NCBI GenBank assembly: GCA_018894105.1
Contig: CM032117.1
Coordinates: 52,734,503-52,798,502 of the forward strand
Direction of reading: 5' to 3'
DNA: 64,000 nucleotides
From: Jacaranda mimosifolia
Lineage: Eukaryota > Streptophyta > Magnoliopsida > Lamiales > Bignoniaceae
Positions 24,257-35,107 of the stretch are shown here, in pieces. Each line of letters begins with the position of its first letter. Position 1 is the first letter of the stretch. The notes below the pieces were generated by a model. The model searched no databases and was not told the DNA's origin. It saw nothing but the letters and a program-made list of their open reading frames with translations. The position numbers and the translations under genes were made by a program.

Positions 24257-25108
24257 TTATTGCTTCTTCTTTTCTAACCAAGCTTGGAAATCAGGACACT
24301 CAAACCTCTTATGACCCTGCTTCTTACAAAAGTAACATTTTACTTCCGTTTTAGGACTAGCTTTCTGGACTCCTAGGTTATGGGTCTGACCATTACCATG
24401 CCTGTTAGTATTTTGAGTCTTCTTATGAGATCGATAATGAGGTTTCTTAGGGTTGGAGATGTTTTGACTCTTTCCAGATTTAGGACCGCGATGAGAAACA
24501 AGCAAGGTTGTCTGTCTACTCTCCCTTTTAATTTTCTCTTCCTCAAAGACACATTTGGAGATAAGGTTAAGAATACTCCATGACTCATTTTGGGTGTTAT
24601 AGGTTGTTTCGATTTGACTGAATTCCATAGGCAAGGAATTGAGAGTAGTGTGAACAATATAATTATCAAGGAGGATAATATTAAGATCCTTGAGTGTGGA
24701 TTGGATGTGAACCATTTTCAAAATATATTCCCTAACCCCACTAGAATTGTTATACTTCATACTCACCAAATCACTCATTAAATTCCCAGCCTCAAACTTG
24801 TCAGACACTTGATACTTTTGTCCTACCGTGCGGAAAAACTCCCTAGCATTATTGGTCTCAGGAAGTGCACTAACTAGATGCTCTCCAATAGACTTTTTCA
24901 TAGCTAGAAGACTTAGATGATTAGACCTCTCCCATTGAGCATAAGCTCTTTTCACAGCGTTGGAAGCATTATCGAGGTAGGGGAGGTTGATCCTCTCGAA
25001 GAGCTATATCAACACCAGTTAATCCCAGGGCAAACTCAATATCACGCTTTCATCTTTTATAATTTCCACCATTCGACACTTCAATAGTGGCATTACCATT
25101 ATTTAAAT
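24257..25108 (-). pseudogene. copia 1 gag
   Basis: The capsid-like region occupies about 24400-25108, followed by a nucleocapsid zinc knuckle CYFCKKQGHKRFEC (CX2CX4HX4C intact, around 24290-24330). The frame ends with TAA at 24257-24259, exactly where the polyprotein should continue into protease, so this stop is a lesion rather than a natural gag end. Near the N-terminus, around 25040-25060, another stop interrupts the frame at a position that is usually Trp, and a frame change lies near 24985. Confidence 0.88.
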
Positions 25109-25949
25109 TTACAGTAACTGTCCAAAACAACAAGAATGCAACAAACCACATTAATAATAGGCAATTAACAATAATAAGCTTAGAACAATGGAGCTTAATT
25201 CCTCATAAAGTTCTCGTGCGCCATGACAAACTCCCCTTTAGGCAGAGAATGCCACACGCACAAGGCCTCTCATGCAAGAATGATACAGAGATATACTAAT
25301 TGTTGAAGAGTTGCCTCCTTTGGGAAACAAATCTTCTAAATTAATATATCCCCATCAATATGTTCTGCACTAATAAAACCAATTAGCATACATATCTAAC
25401 CTCTTTTGGGCAGGTAAGAATGCATAATAATACCAACGCGAAATATGCATACCACAAATTTTACAAGTCTCAATAAATAAAATACTTTGGTGTAACTATT
25501 TATTTTAACCCATAAAATAAGTGGATGACCGAGTTTAATAATTAATTGCCCAACTTGCATACGTGCAATATGTATACAAGACTCCCATAAAATTAAGTAC
25601 TAAAACAATATGTACTTTGAAAAATTATAAAGAAAATTCACAGCATTCAACTTATTTTAGAATCTAATTATTTAATTATCAAGATATAAGACATCCCACA
25701 AGAAAACTACCTTAAAAAAGAAAAATTATTTCCCTAGTGATATTCAGAAAGCCATAAAATAGTCTCCCTATCAACATATATAGTAACCACAAAAACGTAC
25801 ATACATACAAAACTAATATGCTTTTATTATATAATAAAATAAATCCATATATGTGGAATAAAAGCCTGTTTGAATAGAAAATTCAAACACAATAAAAGAA
25901 AAGCAATGCATTTATGTAAAACAGAAGGGTCCACGCCTGATGATTCAAT

Positions 25950-25983
<34 letters not shown>

Positions 25984-26229
25984 CATGGCAATTTTTGTAT
26001 GAAAGCAAACTTGTTCCCTAATTCATCATCTTTATTGACTCGTCAAATTTGAGCAAATCATGGCAATAAAAGAAATCGGTAGATTCCATCGTATAGATGT
26101 ATACAGGATTTAAATTTCTTCAATTCATACATATCATAAAAAAAATTATCAATACATACACAGGCATAATAATGAAATAACAGATCTACAAAAATACAAT
26201 CAATAAATTTTGGGTTTGATTCATAGATA
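25109..26229. other. 5' leader of copia element 1
   Basis: Untranslated region between the primer-binding site and gag. It is AT-rich with a (TA)n run at 25953-25981. No gene is seen. Confidence 0.6.
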
Positions 26230-26247
26230 CAATAGGCTTTGATACCA
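26230..26247 (-). other. Primer-binding site of copia element 1
   Basis: The minus strand reads TGGTATCAAAGCCTATTG two bases inside the 5' LTR. It is close to the complement of the initiator tRNA-Met 3' end, the usual copia primer. Confidence 0.85.
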
Positions 26248-26249
26248 AC

Positions 26250-26701
26250 TGTAAGTTATAATTTAACCTAAGATGCAATATCCATGAAATCAAAATACCA
26301 TAAATAGATTGATTTATTCACATACCTGTTTGAGCCATGAGATTGAAGATCAATGATTTCTGCAAATTTGCGATTGATTGCTAAGTCTTCCTCTCCTTCT
26401 CATACAAACCACTTGACAGCTTTAATGGGATAGCATTATCAAAATATGGAGTGGAGAAGGGACTTATCCAAAATATATATAAGATAAACCCTAGAGAGCC
26501 CTCCCATCACGGGCTTCTAAGACTGGGCCTATACCAGCTGTCGTACCAAGTCTGTTTAGAAAAAGACCTTAACAACATTGAGTCAAAATATTAGGCCATA
26601 TGAGTCTATTTCATTAACTGTATTAATTTAGCCCATTTTTATTTTATTAAAAAAAGAAATTCAATTAATAGAAGTCCTCATATTGGAATAAAATTCCAGC
26701 A
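26250..26701 (-). repeat. 5' LTR of copia element 1
   Basis: Near-identical partner of 19842-20294. The right flank AGAGT repeats the left flank exactly. Confidence 0.95.
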
Positions 26702-26790
26702 AGAGTACTCATGCATGTTATCTATTATTCTCTTCTTCAATGTTTTTAATTGTTTTGCTAGAGATTCACTACAAGAAAATTGTTTTTCTC

Positions 26791-27240
26791 TGTTGGACCC
26801 TTGAATTCAAGCATAATGTTTCAATTAGCCCAAAAGTCCTACTTAAGCTACAAGTGATTGTGATGGGTTTACCCTAATTAATGGGATGAAATCTTGTCTA
26901 TTGGATTGTTTTACACATGAATGACTCAGTTAAGACAACAAATCATCTATCCAAACAACATATTACTATAAATAGCCTAAGAATTACAATTTATAAGGTA
27001 TATACATTATATCCTTTCTACTTTTAGTATCTCAACAATACTTGCACGCTCAGTTCACTGATTAGAATGTCAGAAGATTATTGATGGGATACGTCCCACC
27101 ATCCCTAATCAAATTTGTGATTTTAGTGGGATCTCAAGTTCGTATTCAGCATCACGAAGATCCGGGAAGGATCTTCATCAGTAGCATTCCTATCTGATTT
27201 CAGCTCTCAAGCAAGCTTGTAGTAGAAAGTTGAATGTAAG
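26791..27240 (+). repeat. LTR-like fragment, possibly Ty3/gypsy Tat-type
   Basis: Starts TGTTGGACCC, has a TATA box (ACTATAAATAG at about 26967-26977), and then a stretch CAGTTCACTGATTAGAATG...CCCACCATCCC that resembles the R/U5 region of plant Tat-lineage LTRs. No partner LTR, internal domains or TSD were found, so it would be a solo or truncated LTR. Confidence 0.3.
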
Positions 27241-27766
27241 ACTTACAAAAGATGAAATGTTCTATTCTTGGTAGCTTTTATTCACTGTCCAGTTCCAGAC
27301 GTTTTCCTTTGTTTCCCACCTCATTCGTTTTTGTTTTGTTATTAGGCCCTCTAAATTCACTTACATTATGGAAGGCCGTTCCATTTGAGGTTTAAGTTTG
27401 AATTTTGTTTAACAACTTTAAGAATTGATATTGAAGGTTCACATTTGAACACAATCATGGTCTAACCTGCATGATGCCTACAACTAGCATTTGAGCTCTT
27501 TGCTCCCAAATCACTGAAACTGATGGGCCTCTGACTTCATATCTTCTTGAATTGCACAAGTACTTGAAGTGACTCTTCATTGGGGTAGCTTTATTAGGAT
27601 GGGAGAGCAAAGATGATTGCTTCCAATTAAGAAACTGTAAGATATATCGTAAACACCATTTTACCAACAATCTCTCTGCTTTATTGTTATTAGTGATGAT
27701 CATGGACAACCAGCTTTTGATATCTTTGTAGAAAAAATATCTCCACTTTCTTGGATTTTGGACTTA
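27241..27766. other. Intergenic, no supported gene
   Basis: Moderate AT content. The 84-codon minus-strand ORF at 27455-27709 shows no domain and is probably chance. Confidence 0.4.
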
Positions 27767-28023
27767 GAGGATGTTTAGCTAAACTTATATAAAATGTCTT
27801 ATAAGCTTTTACATCTTATATAAGCTTATAAGATGCTATATCTTTTTAAAAAAAAACATAAGTATTGTTTGGATAAAATAAAATCTTAGAGCTTATAAAA
27901 TGTTAATAATGATAATTTTGTAATTAATATGATTAAAATTAAGGAAGCTTATTAAGATTTTAAAAATAAGTTAAGAATTCCTTACTTTTTTACAAAAAAA
28001 ATTTATAAGATCCTAACATCTTA
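27767..28023. repeat. MITE family 1, copy ending at long-TIR element A
   Basis: Starts GAGGATGTTTAGCTAAACTT and contains the family motif AGCTTATAAAATGTTAATAA. It stops at CATCTTA, where the next element begins. The family's other end (AAACACCCTCTT, seen at about 50284-50295) is missing here. Confidence 0.6.
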
Positions 28024-28024
28024 G

Positions 28025-29223
28025 ACAAAATTGCAATTTTTGTCTTGCAACTTTGTTCGATTTGTATTTTTGCCCTATAAAATGCAAAACTATAATTTTA
28101 GTTCTATAGATATTAAAAAAATTGTCACTTTTAATCCTTTTTCACCGAAAACAGGAAAACTCACTGGAAAAGATGATGTGGCTCGCTGGGAGTATGCCAC
28201 TTTGAATTTTTTTAATCATGTTAGCAAAAACTAGGTGACATGTTTTTTTAATATATATACATATATTATGCACACATATAAATACACATATATTTATATA
28301 AATAAATATTTTTATAAATATATAAAATTTTAATATGCACACATATATTTATAAAATATATATTACATATGCATACACACACACATATATATATATATAC
28401 ATAGACATATATTACCCCAACCCCTACCGCCCAGCCCCACTAGTTGCCAACTGCTCCCCCTCCCACTTCCCCAAGCACCTGGGCTGCCATGGTCAGCTGG
28501 CCATGGCTGCCATGAGCTAGCGGCCAACGACTGGAAAGGCTCGCCATGGCCAGGCCGTGGCCCTGCCTGGCGCCTAGAAGCTTGATGGTGGCCTGGCAAG
28601 TTTCCAAGCACGAGCTGGGCACTTGGAAGCCCGATAGCCTAGCTAGTTTGGCCGCCATGGCCGGAGGTCTCCTGGCTAGATCTGGCTAGGCTGGCCATGT
28701 GGTGATGGGGGGGAATTTTCTTTTCCTTTCCTTTTTTTAACTTCTAATTTATCTATTTCTTAATTTATGTATATAAATTTAATTAAATTATTTTAATTGA
28801 GTAAGATAAAATTATACTGTTATATGGCAAATTAAAATTTTTTTTGTTTCTTAATTAAAAAATAATTATTATATATATAAATATAAAACTATATATTTAT
28901 ATAAATATGTGTGCATATTTATGTGTACATATAAATACATATCATAACTTCAGAAGTAATGTTAGCAACTAAGCAATAAAAAAGATGAAATAAGCTTGTC
29001 ACTTAACCATGTTAGCTAATTTTTTGTCCAACGTGGCGAAAACCCCAAAATAGCACACTCCCGACGAGCCATGTCAACTTTTTCGGCGAGTTTTCTATTT
29101 CCAATGAAAAGTATTAAAAGTGATAATTTCTTTAATATTTATAGGACTAAAATTATAATTTTGCAAGTTATAGGGCAAAAATACAAATCAGATAAAGTTA
29201 TAGGACGAAAATTGTAATTTTGG
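28025..29223. mobile_element. Long-TIR element A with GC-rich core
   Basis: Inverted repeats of about 220 bases (28026-28248 and 28995-29223) share blocks such as GATTTGTATTTTTGCCCTAT and CACTTTTAAT. Inside are AT-rich TA/CA arms around a GC-rich core (28415-28710) full of GGCCATGGC-type sequence. No transposase. No target duplication was found. The layout equals that of elements B and C; C has a 9 bp TSD, so a Mutator-like non-autonomous class is inferred. Confidence 0.7.
28415..28710. other. GC-rich CCATGG-rich core of element A
   Basis: Abrupt change from AT-rich DNA to GC-rich sequence with many CCATGG and TGGCC words. Open frames on the minus strand translate to low-complexity Ala/Gly/Ser/Trp-rich peptide without a domain, so I do not call a gene. 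Confidence 0.6.
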
Positions 29224-29228
29224 AAAAG

Positions 29229-31313
29229 AAATAATTTTTTCGTCCAATAAGTTTACCCGATTTTCAATTTTGTCCTATATTTTATACAATTAAAAATTAG
29301 TTCTATAAGTATAAAAAAAATTGGCACATATAGTCCAATTATCGCCGAATTGAAAAAATTTGTCAAAAAATCTGACATGGCATGTTGAAATATTTTGAAA
29401 TTGGGGATTTTGTTTTGTTGGCACCTACATGTTGGCAAAAAGGTTAAACATGGCTTTTGAATTTATGATATGTATTTATATATACACATAAATGTACACA
29501 CATTTATATAAATATATATATATCTATATATTTACATATAATTTATAATTATTTTCTAGTTAAGAAATAAAAAAAATATAATCTACCATGTAATAACATA
29601 ATTTTATCTAACACAATTAAAACAATTTAGTTAAATATATATATAAAGAAATAAATAAAATAAAAATGAAAAAATAAGAAAGGAGCTGGCCCCCAACACA
29701 CCCACCCCACCCAATGGCCAGTTCGACTAGCCATGGTTGCCGCTTGGCCAGACAATGTTGTCAAAATTGCGAGTAAACTCGTATATGATTTTATGAGTTT
29801 ACTCATGTTCAACGATCCCAATCCCGTCAAAAATAAGTTTTTATGAACTCAGAGTAAAATTGCTTGCTGAATCGTAAAATTGATAAAATCAATGATTCAA
29901 AACGATTCCACATTTCAAGTCAAAAAATGGGTAAAAAAAAGAGGGAAAAATGGGCCTAACTACCAAACCATCAAATCTTTTGGGCCTAAAGTGAATAAAG
30001 CCTTGATTCAAACAATAATAAAGTAGAACCCAGCTCAAAAAGCAAAAATAACACAAAACTCACTAGCACAATCCAAAAAAGAAACAAGAACAAAAACAAA
30101 AATATAACCAAAAAAAAAAAACTAAAATAATCTAGCAAAAAGAAAAACAAAAGCCCAAAAAAAAAAAAAAACAATAAAGCCCTAATCTCCTCCATTTTCA
30201 ACTGATAACTTGATTCACACACATTCACATATTGTGCATTTTTACTTTAGTATATTCTATGCAATATATTATTTCATAATTAATATCTTTACTTATATTT
30301 GAAATAAAATTCTTTTAAATTTTTCTTATTTATGTATATATACATGCATATATATATGTTCAGATATAATTTATGCAGTACTAGTAGAATTGCGCGATTC
30401 GTGTTACGATTCTATGTCTATGATCTTTTTTCTTCCTCCCAGGTCAAGTCCAATTTAAGCGTTTGACAACCTTGTGGCCATATTTGGTCAAGCGACCTCT
30501 GTCCATCGTGGTCAAGCATCCAAGCGGTCAACGATTGGAAGCTGATGGCGGCCTCCATGGCTACCAAGCTTCCAGGCGGCCAGCACATGGAAGCTCGGCA
30601 GGCCGAGCAAGCGTGTCCAAGTGGCCAGCTGGCTTATGGTTGCCATGGCCAATGGCCAGCCGGCCGTGGCAACCAGTTGCTTGGGGGAACCGACCGGTGG
30701 TAGGCAGGCTGGGAGTCGAGGGTAGGGGTGGGGATAGGTGGGTGCTGGGATGTATATGTATATATGTGTATGTATATATGTATATAATATATATATTTAT
30801 ATAAATATGTGTATATATATTAATATCATTAATAGTGTTACTATTATAATTAATATTAATTATATAATTAGTAACATACTAATAATAATATTAATTATAT
30901 TCATAATATATAGCGTTAATAATATTATAATATTACTAATAATAATATTGTTAATATTAGCAATGATAATAATAATATTATTATCTAATATTATTTGTAC
31001 TATTATTAAAAATACTATTAAGAATATATTAATACTAATATTACCAACAAAAATCCAAGTAAGGAAGGACTTTTTCCAACAAGACCAAAAGATGCCATGT
31101 CAACTGGAAATTTGTCACCTAAACAAAAATGTCCAAATTCAACAAAATCTGGCATGCCAAATCAGCTTTTCTAGCCAACTTTTCTAGTTTCGGCGATAAT
31201 TGGACTAAATGTGTCAATTTTTCTATAATTATAGGACTAACATTTTGATTATATAAAATATAGGATAAAATTGACAATCGAGTAAACTTATAGGTCGAAA
31301 AAAATTAATTTTT
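29229..31313. mobile_element. Long-TIR element B with GC-rich core, adjacent to A
   Basis: Inverted repeats of about 230-250 bases (29229-29460 and 31060-31313) share CCTATATTTTATA and AGTCCAATTATCGCCGAA. They resemble element A's TIRs in layout and partly in sequence (AGTCCTATAA...ATAAAAAAATTG). AT arms with TATATGTGTATG runs flank a GC-rich core split in two (29688-29756 and 30471-30750) by a probable insertion. No coding gene. Confidence 0.7.
29757..30470. repeat. Probable insertion splitting the core of element B
   Basis: Bounded by GTTGTCAAA and TTTGACAAC, a 9-base inverted repeat. It separates two GC-rich pieces that otherwise look continuous. The interior is AT-rich with repeated GATTCGT/AACGATTC motifs. 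No TSD was found. Confidence 0.4.
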
Positions 31314-31384
31314 TTTAAAACTAATTGATTGAAAAGTATATATACTTTGCATATATACATAATGTTGGGATAAAAGATGAAATA

Positions 31385-31600
31385 AAAAATGAAATGAAGA
31401 ATCCAAAGTGTAGATGAGTTGAATCTCTAGACAAATTAAATCTAATAGAAAAAGAACTGAAATCAGCTTTACCAAACATTTGTTTAATTGGAAATTAAAT
31501 AGGGGATCAAAGTATTGATGAACTAAATCCCCTGGATAAATTAAATTTAACAGGGAAAAAAAAAAAAACTGCAATCAGCTTGGTCAAACATTTATTTATT
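31385..31600. repeat. Diverged two-copy direct repeat
   Basis: About 100-base units starting near 31400 and 31505 share GATGA.TTGAATCTCTAGAC/GATGAACTAAATCCCCTGGA, then AATTAAAT..AA.AG, then CAATCAGCTT..CAAACATTT. Confidence 0.45.
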
Positions 31601-32179
31601 ATTCATTTATTTGCCCGCCATGGTGTGGAAAATACAATGCTATCTCCTTCAGATGTGCTGACACTTTCTTCATCCATTTACTAATATGCACAGATGACTG
31701 TGATATGATGGAGTCCAGCGCCTGTGGTGCTTAAGATCAGAACTCTTTGATGCTCGTCTTCCAGAAATTGTTATATTTTATAATATATATATATATATAT
31801 AAGGAAAATAAAATAATAATTTCGTTGAACCTTAAATATGCGACTTTTATAAACTTTGATATGTATTTCTTGTTAATTTTTTTAATATTCCGTCATCTGC
31901 ATATAAAATCTCAATTCTCCTCTTCTTCTGTTTGAACTTTGGAAGTCGTTTTGGGCGTGGTCGGCGGGGAATGGACCCTCTCCGGGCCAATGTAGCCGTT
32001 AGAATCGGATTCGGCCCCCAACGACATTTTAAAAACTTTGAAAAGGACATTTTTAAGGTTTGAACGTGCCCTTTGGATTGGTTTTTAACGAGAGTCCACG
32101 TGTAATAATTTGTCAGTTAATAATATTCCAAATAAATAGAACAGCACTAGTCATTAGTATAATGAAAGAAGAAACAGTA

Positions 32180-32212
<33 letters not shown>

Positions 32213-32493
32213 CATAACCATAATTTATGATTAATGTTAAGGTTGTGCAAGAGAGTTGGGACTTGGGAGGTTTACAACCTTTTATATCCAACAACAGGCA
32301 AGAAAAAACACATCAAAGAGATAATATTAATACGAAGAGCCATTTAATTAAATTGTGAAATGTTAGATCATACATAATAATATTAATTTTTTATTTTGTG
32401 GTATCATTATATTTTCACTTATTAATCTGCAATTCATTTAAATACATACAAAAATAGCCAGCATGAAACTTCTCCATAGAGGATATATGCAAA
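31601..32493. other. Intergenic, no supported gene
   Basis: A (TA)n run lies at about 31782-31800 and a (CA)n/(TA)n compound at 32183-32212. A G+C-richer patch at 31920-32030 has no convincing frame. Confidence 0.5.
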
Positions 32494-32501
32494 CAAGTAT
32501 G

Positions 32502-33519
32502 CATGGTTGGCCGGCTTGGCGATTTTTCGGTCAGATCGGAACTGGATCGGGCAACGACGTTTCGTCATTCCCATGTAGAACAGGTTTATGTTTAGAATGG
32601 ACAAAATCGGCAATTTATTGCCGGAACGCCGATCCACACTAATAAATCGGTTCTTCGTGGCAGGATGGAACGGGAAGGTGAAGATGGATCGGAAAAGGCC
32701 ATTTCTGGGAGGCTTTGGTCACTTTTCTATACAGAAGATGGGACCATGGTCAGGACTCTGGACTGTTTGGAAATGGCAGGCCGCAGGCAATGTTTATCAA
32801 AGAGAAGGAAACAGAAGCGAGAAGTGCAGAAAGGAAATAAATTAATGGAAAAGGGGGTCGAAAAGGAAAAGACCAAAAACATGGAAATGAAGTATAGAAA
32901 CAAAAATGGAAAAGGAAAAGTCCAAAGAAAAGGGGAATAGTTAAGAAAAGAAAATGAATTTTTTTTATTTAATTTATATATAATTTATTTAAATTTTAAT
33001 TTAATTTAATTTAATATTCATATTATACTTCATAAATAAATTGACTAGTAATGGCTAATCATTAATTAGTTAAATATTTAATTAATTATTATTTTGTTAT
33101 ACTTCTCATTTATTAATAATTAGTATTTAATTAATATTATGCTAGTTATTTGCATATCTTTAAAATATTTGAGCCATTTTTTCATTTTTATTATATCAAT
33201 TTTAGTTTTATTATGTTGTAATGGTTTTTGATATATATATATTTACTTCATTAGTTAAACTGAAAATGTATGTTGATAATATATTTGATCGTAAGAACGC
33301 TTGTTAATCTATAATATTAATTATTGTACTATAAAATTATGTTAATTTCCTAATATAAATAAGCACTAATATATTCTTACATATTTTATTTTTTTTTTAA
33401 AAAAATTTAATACTTCAACTAAAAAATGTGTGGAACGCCCATGATCGTTCTGCAATACTGCAATGGAACTGAAACGGTGGCCTCCGTTCTGATCCCCATG
33501 ACCGTTACGGCGAACCATG
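32502..33519. mobile_element. Non-autonomous hAT-like element with 8 bp TSD
   Basis: A perfect 8-base duplication CAAGTATG lies at 32494-32501 and 33520-33527. Termini are inverted: CATGGTTGGCCG on the left and, read inward, CATGGTTCGCCG on the right. The 1.0 kb interior has G+C-richer ends and an AT-rich middle. Open frames at 32588-32940 are not transposase-like. An 8 bp TSD with a CA-start terminus points to the hAT superfamily. Confidence 0.72.
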
Positions 33520-33527
33520 CAAGTATG

Positions 33528-34400
33528 AGAACATGGACTTTAAATGTATATTAACTATGTTCCAAATATTAACTTGAGTTTTGAATGAGTTGCAAGATAA
33601 ACTAGTATCAAATTAAGCACTATACCAATAATGAAAATATGATATATCTAAATTTACACTTCTTTGTATGATATATTTGTACATAAAGACAATCATCTAT
33701 ACTAATTTTAGCAACTCTAACAAAGTCATTCAGCATTACATATTTTATCCTTTAATTTTTTCTAGGGTTTTTATCTTCAAATTTTGTAAACTATGTCTTT
33801 GAACTTATTGACTAATTTATTTATAAATTGTCGCTAACTCCTTGACACAACATCACCAACTTCTTTTTCCATTCTTTTATTCAACTAATTTTTTCAAGAA
33901 ACATTTTCCTTCAACCATACAACATATTTATATATAGTAATTACCTTCCAAAAGCCTAACCTCATCCAAGAAAAAAAATTAGCGGCTCTAATCACCAGAA
34001 ACTTTGACAAAATCCCTACTCCAAGGAAGGAAGTTTTTTTGTTTGAAAATTACTGAAGGAGAAGAAGAAGAAGAAGTGGTTTACATTAGGTTGATGGTGA
34101 TTTTGGCAGGATGGAGTTAGGGTTCTAACATTAAATTTTATAATATTTCAATTTTTAAGGGCATAATTCCTCATGCCAAAATCTACTGCTTGCCTTTGTA
34201 AACATTAGGTGATTAATTTTTACATGCTACTTTCCCCTTTCATAAATTAGATAAGGAAAACACGTTTTGAAGGCATATCTAGATTGAAGGATCGAAATCC
34301 AAGTCCACTTTCTTATTGATCCTTTCTCTTCCATTTTCCATTTCAAGTTTTTGGATTGTGGGATTCTTCATTTTGAGCCTTTTTCTTTAACTACTCAGCC
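33528..34400. other. Intergenic and probable promoter region of the GTD-binding gene
   Basis: AT-rich, with an AAG repeat near 34060-34075. No clear TATA box was found close to the presumed first exon, so the start of transcription is not placed. Confidence 0.4.
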
Positions 34401-34664
34401 TGAAGTATCTGAGATTCTGAAGATCTCCCTTTTTTGGCATTTTCCATTTTCATCTATTCTCCTTTTTGTTGATTTCATAGAGGGTTCATTTTCTTGATTT
34501 GTGGGTTTTTGTATATCTTGGGATTTGGGAGTCAAAATTGCCTACCCTTTTCTTTGCTTTGTTTGATTTATGGGGCAGTTTTGTGTTTCTTGAAGAGAGA
34601 GGATTTGGCTGGTTTGATTCTTCTTCATCTGGGCTATTTTTGGATCTTTCTTGCAGAGATTTAG
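34400..34664 (+). other. 5'UTR exon of the GTD-binding gene
   Basis: T-rich leader sequence ends at TTAG in front of a good donor (GTAAGA). The left border is not known. Small open frames in it have no domain. Confidence 0.45.
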
Positions 34665-35066
34665 GTAAGAATCATTTGTTTTTGTCAAGTTCCTTTTAAT
34701 ATCTATACACTGGAAATTTGTTCCTTCGTTTTCCTTGTGAACATTCAGAAGAATATTGTGCATAGCAAATATACATTAATCCACAAATCTTAATCATTGT
34801 TCCTTTTCTTTCTCTTCGCATTGGGTTTCAGATTGCTTTCTAAAAATATTTTCCATGATCATGAAGATGTTTTTGGATGATTGAATTGTGACAGTTATTA
34901 CTGAAGATAGAATAGACATATTGAGGTTCCAAATCTTGTATTAACTGACAAAAATCGAAAACCATCCTCATCATTTCACGAAAAGAAAAAGAATTTCAGA
35001 ATATTGTTGTAAATTTTCAACATACGACAAATCTTTGATGGTGTGTGTTTCTCTTTCAATCACCAG
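34665..35066 (+). other. 5'UTR intron of the GTD-binding gene
   Basis: Donor GTAAGAATC at 34665 and acceptor TTTCTCTTTCAATCACCAG ending at 35066, a strong polypyrimidine-AG. The coding ATG follows 41 bases later. Confidence 0.5.
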
Positions 35067-35107
35067 ATACAGTTCTAGTCGTTTTACACGCCCGAATCCA
35101 GTATGTG

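Larger units (their letters stand above)
19842..26701 (-). mobile_element. Ty1/copia LTR retrotransposon 1, full length but inactive
   Basis: A 6.86 kb element with two LTRs of about 452 bases, each starting TG and ending CA. A perfect 5 bp target duplication AGAGT lies at 19837-19841 and 26702-26706. A primer-binding site and polypurine tract are in the expected places for minus-strand orientation. The domain order gag, protease, integrase, RT, RNase H is copia. By-eye comparison finds roughly 36 substitutions between LTRs (about 8 percent, mostly transitions). Several in-frame stops disable the polyprotein. Confidence 0.97.

Noticed and set aside
26767..26790. CACTACAAGAAAATTG as a CACTA element end
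   Set aside because: No matching inverted end or 3 bp TSD was found within reach; a single short match is weak.
28363..28658. Minus-strand ORFs in the GC-rich core of element A
   Set aside because: Low-complexity Ala/Gly/Ser/Trp peptides created by repeated GGCC and CCATGG words; no domain or start context.
32588..32940. Two plus-strand ORFs inside the hAT-like element
   Set aside because: Lys/Glu-rich with no transposase or host domain.
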